Notes: generated from the sequence alone by a model not told the origin. 64,000 bases of DNA from RGIG5612 sp963591145 (GCA_963591145.1 CAVARE010000039.1:1-64000); one strand, 5' to 3'; shown: positions 8,692-17,078, numbered from the stretch's first letter. Made by a program: numbers and translations.

Positions 8692-8797
8692 TTTAACTCT
8701 TTAAAGTCCTGAAGTCAATGGAATTTAGATGCATTTAATTTAATAGATGTAATGGTTCGTTTCAATTATTTTAATTTACCTCTTTAAAGTTTTGAAA
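8692..8797 (-). promoter_or_regulatory. two direct copies of a TTTAAAGT-TGAA motif
   Basis: AACTCTTTAAAGTCCTGAAG (8695-8714) and ACCTCTTTAAAGTTTTGAAA (8778-8797) are 83 bases apart, 65 to 170 bases upstream of the substrate-binding gene. A third related copy lies at 6640-6660. They are probable binding sites for one regulator. No clear -35/-10 pair was identified. Confidence 0.4.
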
Positions 8798-8824
8798 CGT
8801 TGAAGCGATAAAGTGTGCAGATTA

Positions 8825-9814
8825 TCATCTTCCCCGCAACCATAAGGCCATATCCTTGAGTGTGTTTTCAATTGGTCGAGGTTTATATGAGAATCTATTG
8901 GTGGCGGCCGCATGACTGAACTGTCCATTAGATGCCAGGACGGCTATAGAATAAGGGGTGAAGAATAATTTGCGGTTTCTTTTAAGACTGTATTTTTCGT
9001 AATATTTGGCTATGAATTTGGCGAGCCTTACCGGGAAGCATATAGGCCGGTAGCATTTGCGGACTGCCTTACCGACGATGCATAACATATTCCAGATGGT
9101 GATGTAATGACCTGACAGGATGTATCCACGGCCTGAATCCGCGTGTTCTGCGCAGCCCAGGATGCCATCGGCCACATCGCGGACGTCTACAAAATCATAA
9201 CCGCCGTATACTGCAAATGGCAGCCGGCCCGCAATAAATGACTTGATCATGGACGTGAAGCTTCCGCCCTGCATATCGCCAGGACCTATGATCCCTGATG
9301 GGAATACTACACTAGCATTCAGCCCCTGCCGCGCTGCATTGAAAACTATCTCCGTCGCCATTGCCTTGCTCTTAGAATAGTCGTCATCTACAAGTCCCGG
9401 AGACAGAATACACTCTTCTGTTATGACTGTACCCTTCGGTTTCTCAGGTATTGCATGAACCGAGCTTATGTAAACGAGCTTACCCACCTGATGTTCCAGA
9501 CATTGGCGAACCACATTCCATGTGCCCCAGACATTTACCTGATAAATCTTATGCCCGGGACGGGAGGCGACAGAAACTATTCCGGCGCAGTGTATAACGC
9601 ATGTTTTATCATCTGCATTTGCGAAAAATTCATTAAGAGAATCCATGCTGCATATATCGCCTGTGACGATACAGACATCAGGCGACAGCATGTCTTTATG
9701 CGGATCATCGGGCAATACCAGCGCCGCGACCTGCGCGCCGCGCTGCTGCAGTTTATCTACGACAGCACGCCCTAGAAATCCGGTAGCACCTGTAATCAGA
9801 TATCTGTTATACAT
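8825..9814 (-). CDS. NAD(P)-dependent epimerase/dehydratase (extended SDR)
   Basis: The 329-residue protein has the N-terminal dinucleotide motif TGATGFLGRAVVDKL (GxxGxxG, about residues 8-22) and the catalytic YSKSK (Tyr-x3-Lys) near residue 146, with Ser in VYISSVHAIP. This is the extended SDR architecture of 3-beta-HSD or sugar-nucleotide epimerases. The substrate is unknown: sugar nucleotide, steroid-like or flavonoid-type ketones are possible. It appears monocistronic and cytoplasmic. Confidence 0.8.
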   Translation of the reverse strand: MYNRYLITGATGFLGRAVVDKLQQRGAQVAALVLPDDPHKDMLSPDVCIVTGDICSMDSLNEFFANADDKTCVIHCAGIVSVASRPGHKIYQVNVWGTWNVVRQCLEHQVGKLVYISSVHAIPEKPKGTVITEECILSPGLVDDDYSKSKAMATEIVFNAARQGLNASVVFPSGIIGPGDMQGGSFTSMIKSFIAGRLPFAVYGGYDFVDVRDVADGILGCAEHADSGRGYILSGHYITIWNMLCIVGKAVRKCYRPICFPVRLAKFIAKYYEKYSLKRNRKLFFTPYSIAVLASNGQFSHAAATNRFSYKPRPIENTLKDMALWLRGR

Positions 9815-9911
9815 GATAACAACCCCCTCTCTGTCGAAGTGTCAATTGTTTTTTATTTCATACATAAAGTATATCTAAAATGCAGATTGCATACAAGCTC
9901 ATTTGCCCCAG

Positions 9912-10958
9912 TTATAGCCTGGCAATGTCAGCAATAAGTGTATCAACCTCATCCTGAGTCGTGGCCCAACTCGTGCAGAAACGCACAATCGTTCCCTGTC
10001 TAGTGATTCCCTCTTCTTCGAAATAGTAGCCCTGTGCCAGAGCTTCCTTCTGCTGTGCAGTCAGTATAACAAATTGCTGATTAGTGAAGCTGTCAACCCA
10101 CAGCGGAATATTTCGGGCTTCAAATGCCTTCTTTATCTGCAGCGCCAGCTCATCGGCATGTCGGGTTCTTTCAAAATACTCGCCGCTTTCAAGCATAAGT
10201 GCAAATTGCAGACCCATCAGCCAGCCCTTCGCCAGCACCGCTCCATGCTGCTTCATGTATGCTTTGAAACGGTATTTGAGGGAATCTCTCGTAACGATCA
10301 AAGCCTCTCCGAACAGTGCGCCGCACTTCGTTCCTCCGATATAGAATACATCTGTAAGCTCTGCAAAATCTTCCAGTGTCAGATCATTACTTGCTGCACC
10401 CAGACCGTATCCCATTCTGGCTCCATCCACAAATAGATACATATCGTATCTCCTGCATACCTCACTGATGTCACGCAGCTCCTGTTTAGAGTACAGCGTA
10501 CCCTGTTCGGTCGGAAATGATAGATATACCATCTTAGGCTCTGTCAGATAATCTGGCGTACCGCCATCATAATATGCTGCCGCACATGCAGCGATCTGCT
10601 GTGCAGTAATCTTGCCATCTGTATTCGGAAGCTCAAGAATCTTGTGCCCTGTATTTTCAATAGATGCTGCCTCATGGCAGTTGATATGACCCGTGTCTGC
10701 GGCAATCACACTCTGAATTGAAGACAGAGCTGACGTAATGGCAATGATATTGGCCTGTGTCGCACCAGGGATGAATTTTATCAGAGCATCCTCCATGGCA
10801 ATCAGCTTCTTTATAACAGTCTCTGCACGGCTGCACCATTCATCCTCGCCATAGCCCGCATAGCTGTCAGTATTTGTATTTATCAGCTCATCCAGGATGG
10901 ATTTATAAGCACCGTGATTATAATCATTATTGAATCTTATCATTTGAAAATTCTCCAT
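9912..10958 (-). CDS. low-specificity L-threonine aldolase
   Basis: This is a 348-residue PLP enzyme of the beta-eliminating lyase/threonine aldolase family. The Schiff-base Lys is at 211 in IGGTKCGALFGEA and the cofactor-binding Asp is in FVDGARMG (178). It splits threonine or allo-threonine into glycine and acetaldehyde in the cytoplasm. Length and motifs are intact. The double-cupin gene lies 31 bases upstream in the same direction, so the two may be co-transcribed. Confidence 0.88.
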   Translation of the reverse strand: MENFQMIRFNNDYNHGAYKSILDELINTNTDSYAGYGEDEWCSRAETVIKKLIAMEDALIKFIPGATQANIIAITSALSSIQSVIAADTGHINCHEAASIENTGHKILELPNTDGKITAQQIAACAAAYYDGGTPDYLTEPKMVYLSFPTEQGTLYSKQELRDISEVCRRYDMYLFVDGARMGYGLGAASNDLTLEDFAELTDVFYIGGTKCGALFGEALIVTRDSLKYRFKAYMKQHGAVLAKGWLMGLQFALMLESGEYFERTRHADELALQIKKAFEARNIPLWVDSFTNQQFVILTAQQKEALAQGYYFEEEGITRQGTIVRFCTSWATTQDEVDTLIADIARL

Positions 10959-10989
10959 TCAGATAGAATTTATGCAATCGAAATTTTTC

Positions 10990-11643
10990 TTACTCCAGTG
11001 TAAGAAGAAGTGCCATTTTGAACCTCTTGACTGCTTTCACTGAATGCAGGCCTGCCTTGGCAAAATGGAAGTTCTCACCAGCTTTAATAGGATGTTCTGT
11101 GCCCTCGTAGCCGATCACTCCCTCACCATCCAGTGCAAATATAATCGCCTCGCCCGGAGCTGCATGCTCCGAAAGTCCTGTGCCTTCATCAAATGCCATG
11201 ACAACGAACTTCATTTTATCATTATGCATCACATCCATATTTACAATCTTGCCCTCTGCATAAGGTACAAGCTCTGCTAACTTAAAAACCTCGCCTGCTT
11301 TTATTGCTTCGTTCATAATATCTCCCTTTCTTATAGATACCTCTGTATATATCGCACCCTCTGACGTCCGCATACCCATAGGCACATCCGTCAGTGTCAG
11401 AATGCTGTCACCCGTTTCGAGTCTTTTTTGAAAACCGTCCGTCCCGTAAACTTCCATACTGCCGTCTGCAACTATGAGCAGCTTATGATAAGGGTAAATC
11501 TCTGCACTAATATCAGTATTTCGAGCCAGCGAGAAATATATAATATAATTCTCGCCTCCGTAAACCTCTTTCGATATAGTACATCCCGGAACCGACGGAT
11601 TATCCTGTGCTATGGAGAATACTTCTCCGACCTTTTCCTTCAT
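10990..11643 (-). CDS. double cupin domain protein
   Basis: The 217-residue protein has two cupin barrels (about 20-100 and 125-217). The second carries SEHAAPGEAIIFALDGEG and a late His in AKAGLHSVKA, a plausible though sparse metal site. The first has few of the canonical His residues. Function is unknown; such proteins often bind small metabolites or sense them. It is likely the first gene of a short operon with threonine aldolase. A promoter with a dyad operator about 90 bases upstream is shared with the 14810 gene. Confidence 0.75.
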   Translation of the reverse strand: MKEKVGEVFSIAQDNPSVPGCTISKEVYGGENYIIYFSLARNTDISAEIYPYHKLLIVADGSMEVYGTDGFQKRLETGDSILTLTDVPMGMRTSEGAIYTEVSIRKGDIMNEAIKAGEVFKLAELVPYAEGKIVNMDVMHNDKMKFVVMAFDEGTGLSEHAAPGEAIIFALDGEGVIGYEGTEHPIKAGENFHFAKAGLHSVKAVKRFKMALLLTLE

Positions 11644-11730
11644 AAAGCCACCGCCTTTACAGTTATCGAAATAATTGACCTGTCCTTTTCATACATCTTT
11701 TGGATTAATCTTGACCTTTCTGATAGCATA

Positions 11731-11762
11731 ATTATGGCACAATTATGACATACGAACAAGTT
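11731..11762 (-). promoter_or_regulatory. promoter with dyad operator, copy 1
   Basis: On the minus strand TTGTTC (-35, 11754-11759) and CATAAT (-10, 11731-11736) are 17 bases apart. The dyad TATGGCACAATTATGACATA (11733-11752) fills the spacer. A 19-base reading with TAATTA as -10 is also possible, as for MerR-type promoters. Twenty-six of 30 bases match the copy at 14953-14982. Confidence 0.55.
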
Positions 11763-11854
11763 CATTATGATTCTTTATGATATAGATAAAACATAGGAAA
11801 TGCTGTATCATTAAGCTGGCTTTGGTGAGAATATACTGATTCTGCGCACGTTTT

Positions 11855-12664
11855 TTAAGACATCAGGCCACTCTTCCTGAATAAATAGGCCGACTCTTCC
11901 CTGGCCCAGGAGTATTCATCAAGATATTTTCCCTGATAGAGCTCGGTGTGACCAGCAAGATATTGATAGTAGTCACACTCAAAATGAGTAGGAAGTACGC
12001 GTAGTTCGCCCTGTCTTGCTTCCAAGATCGATCCAATTCCGTATTTTCTTAAGGTAGCGCGGAGTCTTGACAGAATGGTTCGCACGTAACTTTTTGACGA
12101 ATCGTCAGAAGTGGATTCCAGAAGATCAAAGGCTATTTTTTCAACGGATACCCAACTTCCACGATAATGAACGAGAAAGGCAAGGAGTTCCTTGGCTCGC
12201 TTACTATTGAATTTCAGTGGGGTATTATCAATAAAGATATCAAATGTCGGAAAGCACCTGACGTATGGCCGATGCCTTATTACGAATTTATATCCGACAT
12301 GATATCTGTATGAGCGTAGAACGGCAACAGAAATATCCTCAGGTGTGAAAGGCTTGGCAACATAGGCAGTAGCGTCAAGACGCCATGCGTCAATCGCATA
12401 AACAGGATTACTCGAAATAAATATAAATTCTGGGCAGTGAATGTATTTCTGCTTTAATTTCGTGATGATCTGTATGCCATTTATGCCAGAAAGTTCAGGA
12501 TTAATAAAGATCAGATCGTACTCCGAAGTCATGACGCTTTCCAGTGCCTTTTCCGAATCGGTAAAGCCTGTGATGATTGGCTTCGGCTCGGCATTCAGCT
12601 CACTGAGCAGATTGGTGAGGCTATCTACGATTTCCTGATCATTATCAATAATAATAATTTTCAT
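11855..12664 (-). CDS. SARP-like response regulator with Asn at the phospho-acceptor site
   Basis: The 269-residue protein has a receiver domain (1 to about 118; acidic pocket IDND at 7-9, Lys 104 in AKPF), then a winged-helix OmpR/SARP-type DNA-binding domain (about 145-225). A short start of a BTAD-like helical region follows. The position that normally holds the phosphorylated Asp is Asn 55 (LIFINPELSG), so classical phosphorylation is unlikely. No histidine kinase lies nearby. It is divergent from the secreted esterase at 12797, whose promoter carries direct repeats, suggesting local control. Confidence 0.8.
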   Translation of the reverse strand: MKIIIIDNDQEIVDSLTNLLSELNAEPKPIITGFTDSEKALESVMTSEYDLIFINPELSGINGIQIITKLKQKYIHCPEFIFISSNPVYAIDAWRLDATAYVAKPFTPEDISVAVLRSYRYHVGYKFVIRHRPYVRCFPTFDIFIDNTPLKFNSKRAKELLAFLVHYRGSWVSVEKIAFDLLESTSDDSSKSYVRTILSRLRATLRKYGIGSILEARQGELRVLPTHFECDYYQYLAGHTELYQGKYLDEYSWAREESAYLFRKSGLMS

Positions 12665-12702
12665 GAATAACTCCTCTTCAAATTCTTTAGAAAATTATAA
12701 CA

Positions 12703-12780
12703 ATTTGGCAGCATTTGGCAAGAATGTAGCGCTTTTGCAACGGGGCATCATTTATAATTCATTTGCAAATTTTCAAAAGC
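12703..12780 (+). promoter_or_regulatory. direct repeats and promoter between regulator and esterase
   Basis: Two direct repeats of ATTTGGCA (12703-12710 and 12713-12720) are spaced by one helical turn. They lie just before a weak -35 region, with TATAAT at 12753-12758. An inverted pair GCTTTTG/CAAAAGC (12731-12737, 12774-12780) encloses the -10. A poor -35 with upstream direct repeats is what SARP-type activators use, so the divergent regulator is the likely binder. Confidence 0.45.
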
Positions 12781-12796
12781 ACAAAAGGAGGATCTT

Positions 12797-13786
12797 ATGA
12801 AAAAAATACTTGTTTTTGCTACCGCAATGACTCTTTGCATTAATTCATTTGCCGGATTTGCGATGGCTTCTGAAAGCAGCGTAACCCCAAGGGGACTTGA
12901 CGCCGATTATCCTTACACAGAGGATACATTTACAATGCCATGCCAAGTACAAAACTCTTTAGGAGAATATGTGCTTGACGGCGACGTTACCATAACTGTT
13001 TCGCTACCTGCAAGCTATGCAGACAGCGACAAGGAATATGCCGTATGTTACATGCTTGACGGTACAGTAATGACCAAAAATTTTGTACATAAGATTTATT
13101 CATTAGACAGTGAAGAGTATCCTGAAATCATCTACGTTGGCGTTGATGTTCCAAAGGACAGCTACCGTTCAGCAGTTCTTGCACCTCCAATGACCACAAC
13201 ATTCTTCATGGAGAGCCAGGATCGCGGCGATGTTGATACACAGCTTCACGGAATTGGTGATTATTTCTACGGATGGATCGCAACAGAAGTAAAGGATTAC
13301 ATTGATTCAAATTACAGAACAATTGAAACTGCAGACAGCACAGGTATCATCGGATATTCATCAGGTGCATCAGGTGCCCTTACAGCCGCTATGCTTTATC
13401 CAGATACATTCACAAGAGTTGGCTGCTTATCACCGGCCTTCTGGATGTGGGAGAACTGGTATTATGGTGTGATGAGCAACAGCGGATACGAATACAGTTA
13501 TACAACTGAGGATGGTGATATCCGTACTTACACACCATCCATCGAAAATCTTACTCATCTGTTCATTTACATCGGTGGACTTGACGACAACGGTGGTACA
13601 TGGAATGCAGGCTGGTCAAATACAGCAGCAGAAAACGTTTATGACCACCTTGTAAGCCTGGGCGCAGGTTCGGAATCTGCTAACTTCGTATGGTGGGATC
13701 AGGGTATTCATGGAATGCCTCCTGTTGAAGTATCAGCAATGGCAATAAAGGACCTTTTCGGTGATTTCATTGTAGAAGAAGAATAA
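12797..13786 (+). CDS. secreted esterase (putative esterase/CE1 fold)
   Basis: The 329-residue protein has a signal peptide (1 to about 24). AAAGGAGG precedes the ATG. The esterase domain has the nucleophile elbow GYSSG with Ser 188 and a C-terminal His in DQGIHGMPP (about 309). The overall pattern (PASYADSDKEYAVCYMLDG at the start of the fold) matches the Esterase_phd/IroE-type putative esterases. The substrate is not evident. It stands alone with its own terminator and is probably controlled by the divergent degenerate response regulator. Confidence 0.82.
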   Translation: MKKILVFATAMTLCINSFAGFAMASESSVTPRGLDADYPYTEDTFTMPCQVQNSLGEYVLDGDVTITVSLPASYADSDKEYAVCYMLDGTVMTKNFVHKIYSLDSEEYPEIIYVGVDVPKDSYRSAVLAPPMTTTFFMESQDRGDVDTQLHGIGDYFYGWIATEVKDYIDSNYRTIETADSTGIIGYSSGASGALTAAMLYPDTFTRVGCLSPAFWMWENWYYGVMSNSGYEYSYTTEDGDIRTYTPSIENLTHLFIYIGGLDDNGGTWNAGWSNTAAENVYDHLVSLGAGSESANFVWWDQGIHGMPPVEVSAMAIKDLFGDFIVEEE

Positions 13787-13792
13787 AGCATT

Positions 13793-13823
13793 AAGGTCTC
13801 ACCTAGGTGAGACCTTTCTTTTT
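13793..13823 (+). terminator. intrinsic terminator of secreted esterase
   Basis: The perfect 24-base palindrome with arms AAGGTCTCACCT/AGGTGAGACCTT (13793-13816) is followed by TCTTTTTT. It starts 6 bases after the stop codon. Confidence 0.95.
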
Positions 13824-13874
13824 TATCATTCCGATTCACTGCTGTATCTTGCAGTGTCTCTGCAAATCACTTAG

Positions 13875-14810
13875 CTATATATCGGCTGTTTTCTCCCGCT
13901 TGATCCTTTCGATTCTCACTGTAGAATGAAATATCATATAGATCGCGGTTCCGAAAATGATTATGCAGACCACCGTACCTGTGGTTCCTATCATAATATT
14001 ACGAAATTTCCAGTCATTCTTAGCACCAAATTGTGACAGCATCGCCGTCTCCAGCGCCACCATAGACACCATTGCCGAGACCAGATGCAGTACCTTGGCC
14101 GCCGACATGACCGGGCTTCGATATTTGCGGTATTTTATTACATTGATGATCGCAAATGTTATATTACAGAAGACGTAGACGGCCATGATATATATCAAAA
14201 TCCCCGTATAATTAAAGCTCTTCTTATTCTTGATCATCATCGTTATAACTCCGGACAGAGCCAGATTCACAACCAGCAAGATAGTGCCGCATAAGCGATA
14301 CCGTTTCCATTCAGACAGCATATTTGCCCCAAATTCATTACGTCTGGCATAGCGCACCAAGGCAAATCGTGTCACTGCCAATAGCAGATAATAAATGGCC
14401 AGCGTGCCGAACCATATGGAGTGGCTGTAAACTCCAAATGTGAATCTGATAACAGCGTAAATTATATTCAATGACAGACTGTAATATAGAGATACATTCA
14501 GGTTGAAGGATTTATCCGTGAAATATCGCCGCACAGCGGGAGCTCTGTCCATAACGGCATTGATGTTCTGCTTAGTATGTCTGGATACCTGCCAAAGGAG
14601 TACGCATACCACTGTCAGGATATATGCCGAAAAGATGTAAATCGGATAAGCTATCCATTCATCCTGAAAATTTTCCAAGAAAATAAAGATCAAACCCGCC
14701 GCTGCGACTGGAATTCCTATGAGAATAAACCACAACTTAGGGAATAGAATCTTATTAAACAACTTCTTGTATCGTGACACAGCACGCTCTTCCTTTCTGA
14801 TTTTGTTCAT
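13875..14810 (-). CDS. multi-pass membrane protein of unknown function
   Basis: The 311-residue protein has about eight hydrophobic segments (for example WFILIGIPVAAAGLIFIFL, IYIFSAYILTVVCVLLW, IMIGTTGTVVCIIIF) and basic ends. No transporter or enzyme motif is recognised. The ATG at 14810 has GGAG only one base away. A GTG 10 codons downstream (14780) has a better-placed AAAGGA, so the true start may be there. Its promoter region (14951-14982) carries the dyad also found in front of the double-cupin gene, and it is divergent from the MATE pump. Confidence 0.7.
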   Translation of the reverse strand: MNKIRKEERAVSRYKKLFNKILFPKLWFILIGIPVAAAGLIFIFLENFQDEWIAYPIYIFSAYILTVVCVLLWQVSRHTKQNINAVMDRAPAVRRYFTDKSFNLNVSLYYSLSLNIIYAVIRFTFGVYSHSIWFGTLAIYYLLLAVTRFALVRYARRNEFGANMLSEWKRYRLCGTILLVVNLALSGVITMMIKNKKSFNYTGILIYIMAVYVFCNITFAIINVIKYRKYRSPVMSAAKVLHLVSAMVSMVALETAMLSQFGAKNDWKFRNIMIGTTGTVVCIIIFGTAIYMIFHSTVRIERIKREKTADI

Positions 14811-14950
14811 ACTCCGATTTTAAAAAAATGTTCCGTATCGATAGCTTATGCGCCATCTGCAGTCTCCTGTTCTGACTTAAAAATTGCCTGATCAATCCGA
14901 TTCAGCGTTGCATCTTGCAATTCTTTAATAAGCAAAATAAATATTGCATA

Positions 14951-14982
14951 AGTATGTCACAATTGCGACATAAGAACAAGTT
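14951..14982 (-). promoter_or_regulatory. promoter with dyad operator, copy 2
   Basis: On the minus strand TTGTTC (-35, 14974-14979) and CATACT (-10, 14951-14956) are 17 bases apart. The near-perfect dyad TATGTCACAATTGCGACATA (14953-14972) lies between and over them. It drives the membrane-protein gene ending at 13875 and lies 13 bases from the -35 of the divergent MATE leader promoter. Confidence 0.6.
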
Positions 14983-14994
14983 AACTATTATTTA

Positions 14995-15024
14995 TTGACA
15001 AGCAAATATTTATTGTGCTATATT
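14995..15024 (+). promoter_or_regulatory. sigma-A promoter of the MATE leader
   Basis: TTGACA (14995-15000) and TATATT (15019-15024) are separated by 18 bases, giving a predicted start near 15031. The MATE start codon is at 15364, so the leader is about 330 bases. Confidence 0.7.
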
Positions 15025-15029
15025 CTGCG

Positions 15030-15200
15030 CCGTCGGACGGTGGCGGGGCCACCTTGCAAGGTGCTTATGAGAGTAAGTTCCCGGACGGACAGAAAAAATC
15101 GCAGAAGAATGCAGGGTTTGAAGCAATCAGGCTGTATTCTTATGAAAATGATTAATTTGATGAGCCGGATAAGACATATGTCTTATCCGGCTTGTTTGTG
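15030..15200 (+). ncRNA. structured leader of the MATE gene, candidate riboswitch
   Basis: The predicted transcript begins with a compact 59-base fold. P1 is CCGTC (15030-15034) with GACGG (15084-15088). A hairpin GGTGG/CCACC has loop CGGGG (15039-15053). A second hairpin CTTA/TAAG (15064-15077) follows. CCCG at 15080-15083 can pair with the CGGG loop. The alternative stem CACCTTG/CAAGGTG would disrupt the first hairpin. A terminator follows at 15164-15191. MATE genes are known partners of guanidine riboswitches (class IV, the mepA motif). I cannot confirm the class from memory, so identity is an inference. Confidence 0.45.
15164..15200 (+). terminator. hairpin in the MATE leader
   Basis: The perfect 28-base palindrome with arms GCCGGATAAGACAT/ATGTCTTATCCGGC (15164-15191) is followed by TTGTTTGTGT. 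It precedes the MATE start by about 170 bases, fitting an attenuator. A second hairpin CCGAGAAAA/TTTTCTCGG (15311-15341) lies just before the ribosome binding site. Confidence 0.75.
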
Positions 15201-15207
15201 TAGCAAA

Positions 15208-15248
15208 CATTCACAGAAAGCTGTTTTGCATGGCTCTGAATAGTTACA
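15208..15248 (+). repeat. dispersed repeat family A, short form, copy 5
   Basis: The sequence starts CATTCACAGAAAGC and ends CATGGCTCTGAATAGTTACA. It is nearly identical to 25004-25044. The imperfect arms ATTCACAGAA/TTCTGAAT can fold. Its 3' part is shared with the longer minus-strand copies elsewhere. Confidence 0.75.
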
Positions 15249-15363
15249 CATTCTGCATGAATATACAGGCGATGAACTGCCGCCCGATGTGGATTATAAA
15301 TCTTCTAATGCCGAGAAAATGTCAGACTGAAGTTTTCTCGGTTGATGACAGTGAGGTAACATT

Positions 15364-16683
15364 ATGGAAAATCAGATTTTAATTGGAAATGAAAGAAAAG
15401 TATTTTTGAAATACCTGATTCCCAGCATCCTGGGAATGCTGGGAGTATCTGCATATTCGTTTGTAGATACATTTGTCGTAGGACAGGGTGTAGGCTCCCA
15501 GGCTGTCGCAGCCATGGGACTGGGCACACCGGCAGTATGCATCATGTATGCGCTGGGATTTCTGCTGGGCGCCGGCGGCGCTGTAAACTACACTATCTCC
15601 ATGGGCAAGGGCGACCGTTCCAGAGCCAGATCACTATTCTCGGCAGCATTCTATACGACACTGATTCTCTGGGTGATCATCGCAGTATGCGGCAACATCT
15701 GGATCGATCCGATCACAGATTTCCTGGGTGCAACGGCGGAAAATCATGACCTGGCAGTAGAATATCTCAGATGGATCATCTCGCTCTCCGGAATAATGAT
15801 ACTCGACCTCATCATGAACCAATTCATAAGGAACGAAGGCCACCCGAATGTATCAATGGTAGCGACAATTACAGGAACAGTCACGAACATTATACTGGAT
15901 TTCCTGTTCGTCATGGGCTTCGGCTGGGGTATGTCAGGCGCAGCCTCCGCGACCTGCCTGGCATCAGTGATATCGGTAGGCATCACGCTGGGATATGCGA
16001 TCATCAAGAAAACGAATCTGATCCCGACGATCAGGATAAGCGACCTGAAGTATCTGCCAGCCATTGCCAAAATCGGCTTCAGCTCATTTGTCCTTGAGAT
16101 CACATCCGCAGTAATATCCGTAGTTTTCTTAAATTTTGCAGGCAAATATTATGGTGCAAATGGCATCTCGGCATTTACCGTCCTTATCACATTCAATCTA
16201 GTGGTATATTCGCTGATAAACGGTGTCGCTCAGGGCATGCAGCCGCTGATAAGCACCTGCTATGCGGCAAATGATAATACGCGTATGAAGAAATTTCTGA
16301 AATATGGTCTGTCAGCATCAGCTGTGCTGGGCATATTTTTCTTCGTGATTAGCGAGCTGTTCCCCAAAGGATTAGTCAGGATGCTCGTCACAGACAGCGA
16401 GGATATCGTAAATATGGGAATAACGGGTCTTAACTGGTATGCATTTGCCTTCTTATTTATGTCAGGATCCATACTTCTGGGCATATACTTCCAGGCCAAG
16501 GCACAGCCTGCGCAGTCGCTCATTATCCTGTTGGGACGAAGTGCGGTGATGCCGGTTATCCTCCTGTATGTACTGGAACTCTTTATAGGCGAGACAAGCC
16601 TGTGGGTGGCAATCCCTATCGGCGAGGCGGCCGCTCTGGCAGCAGCAGTTATCCTTCTCTGCAAGGATCTGAGAGCAAAATAG
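15364..16683 (+). CDS. MATE family multidrug efflux transporter (MepA-like)
   Basis: The 439-residue protein has about 12 transmembrane helices and the two MatE repeats (for example SILGMLGVSAYSFVDTFVVG at the N terminus; GLGTPAVCIMYALGFLLGAG). It exports cationic drugs or metabolites against Na+ or H+ across the cytoplasmic membrane. A GAGG site lies 9 bases before the ATG. It follows a long structured leader with an attenuator-like terminator, implying ligand-controlled expression, and ends 3 bases from the convergent mutT gene. Confidence 0.9.
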   Translation: MENQILIGNERKVFLKYLIPSILGMLGVSAYSFVDTFVVGQGVGSQAVAAMGLGTPAVCIMYALGFLLGAGGAVNYTISMGKGDRSRARSLFSAAFYTTLILWVIIAVCGNIWIDPITDFLGATAENHDLAVEYLRWIISLSGIMILDLIMNQFIRNEGHPNVSMVATITGTVTNIILDFLFVMGFGWGMSGAASATCLASVISVGITLGYAIIKKTNLIPTIRISDLKYLPAIAKIGFSSFVLEITSAVISVVFLNFAGKYYGANGISAFTVLITFNLVVYSLINGVAQGMQPLISTCYAANDNTRMKKFLKYGLSASAVLGIFFFVISELFPKGLVRMLVTDSEDIVNMGITGLNWYAFAFLFMSGSILLGIYFQAKAQPAQSLIILLGRSAVMPVILLYVLELFIGETSLWVAIPIGEAAALAAAVILLCKDLRAK

Positions 16684-16686
16684 TAC

Positions 16687-17064
16687 CTACTCAGTCAGCT
16701 TTTTCAAAATCTCGGTATCCGCTGGGCAAAAATCATACTGTGGAATTTCAGCAGGTGTAATCCAGCGGATATCGTTATGCTCCAGCATCTGCGGAACGCC
16801 CTCGGCAATCTTTGCATTAAAGAGAGTAAGCGTTATTGTTATGTCGGGATATTCATGGACAACCTCCATGAAAACAGTTCCAACATTAATGGTAATGGCA
16901 AGCTCCTCGCGGCATTCGCGAATGAGTGCCTGCTCTTTTGTTTCTCCCGGTTCAACCTTTCCTCCGACGAACTCCCACAGAAGGCCTCTCGCCTTATGGG
17001 CCGGGCGCTGACATATCATGAATTTATCTTGGTCCCATATCAGGGCGGCAACTACATCTGTCAT
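16687..17064 (-). CDS. MutT-type NUDIX nucleoside triphosphate pyrophosphohydrolase
   Basis: The 125-residue protein has the NUDIX box GGKVEPGETKEQALIREC then REELAI at about residues 34-56. WEFVGGK is typical of (8-oxo-)dGTP diphosphatases. It would sanitise oxidised or aberrant nucleotides in the cytosol. It starts 14 bases after the stop of the PLD-helicase gene on the same strand, so the two are probably co-transcribed. That pairing hints at a shared DNA-damage or defence role. Confidence 0.85.
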   Translation of the reverse strand: MTDVVAALIWDQDKFMICQRPAHKARGLLWEFVGGKVEPGETKEQALIRECREELAITINVGTVFMEVVHEYPDITITLTLFNAKIAEGVPQMLEHNDIRWITPAEIPQYDFCPADTEILKKLTE

Positions 17065-17078
17065 AGTGATATTCTCCT

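Noticed and set aside
14995..15243. 82-codon open frame in the MATE leader
   Set aside because: It begins at the -35 region, has no ribosome binding site and overlaps the terminator palindrome; the stretch is better explained as a structured leader.
15249..15341. Possible fluoride riboswitch (GGCGATG and later TAATGCC)
   Set aside because: The spacing and the required pairing of the switch core are not present; the similarity is limited to short GC-rich words.
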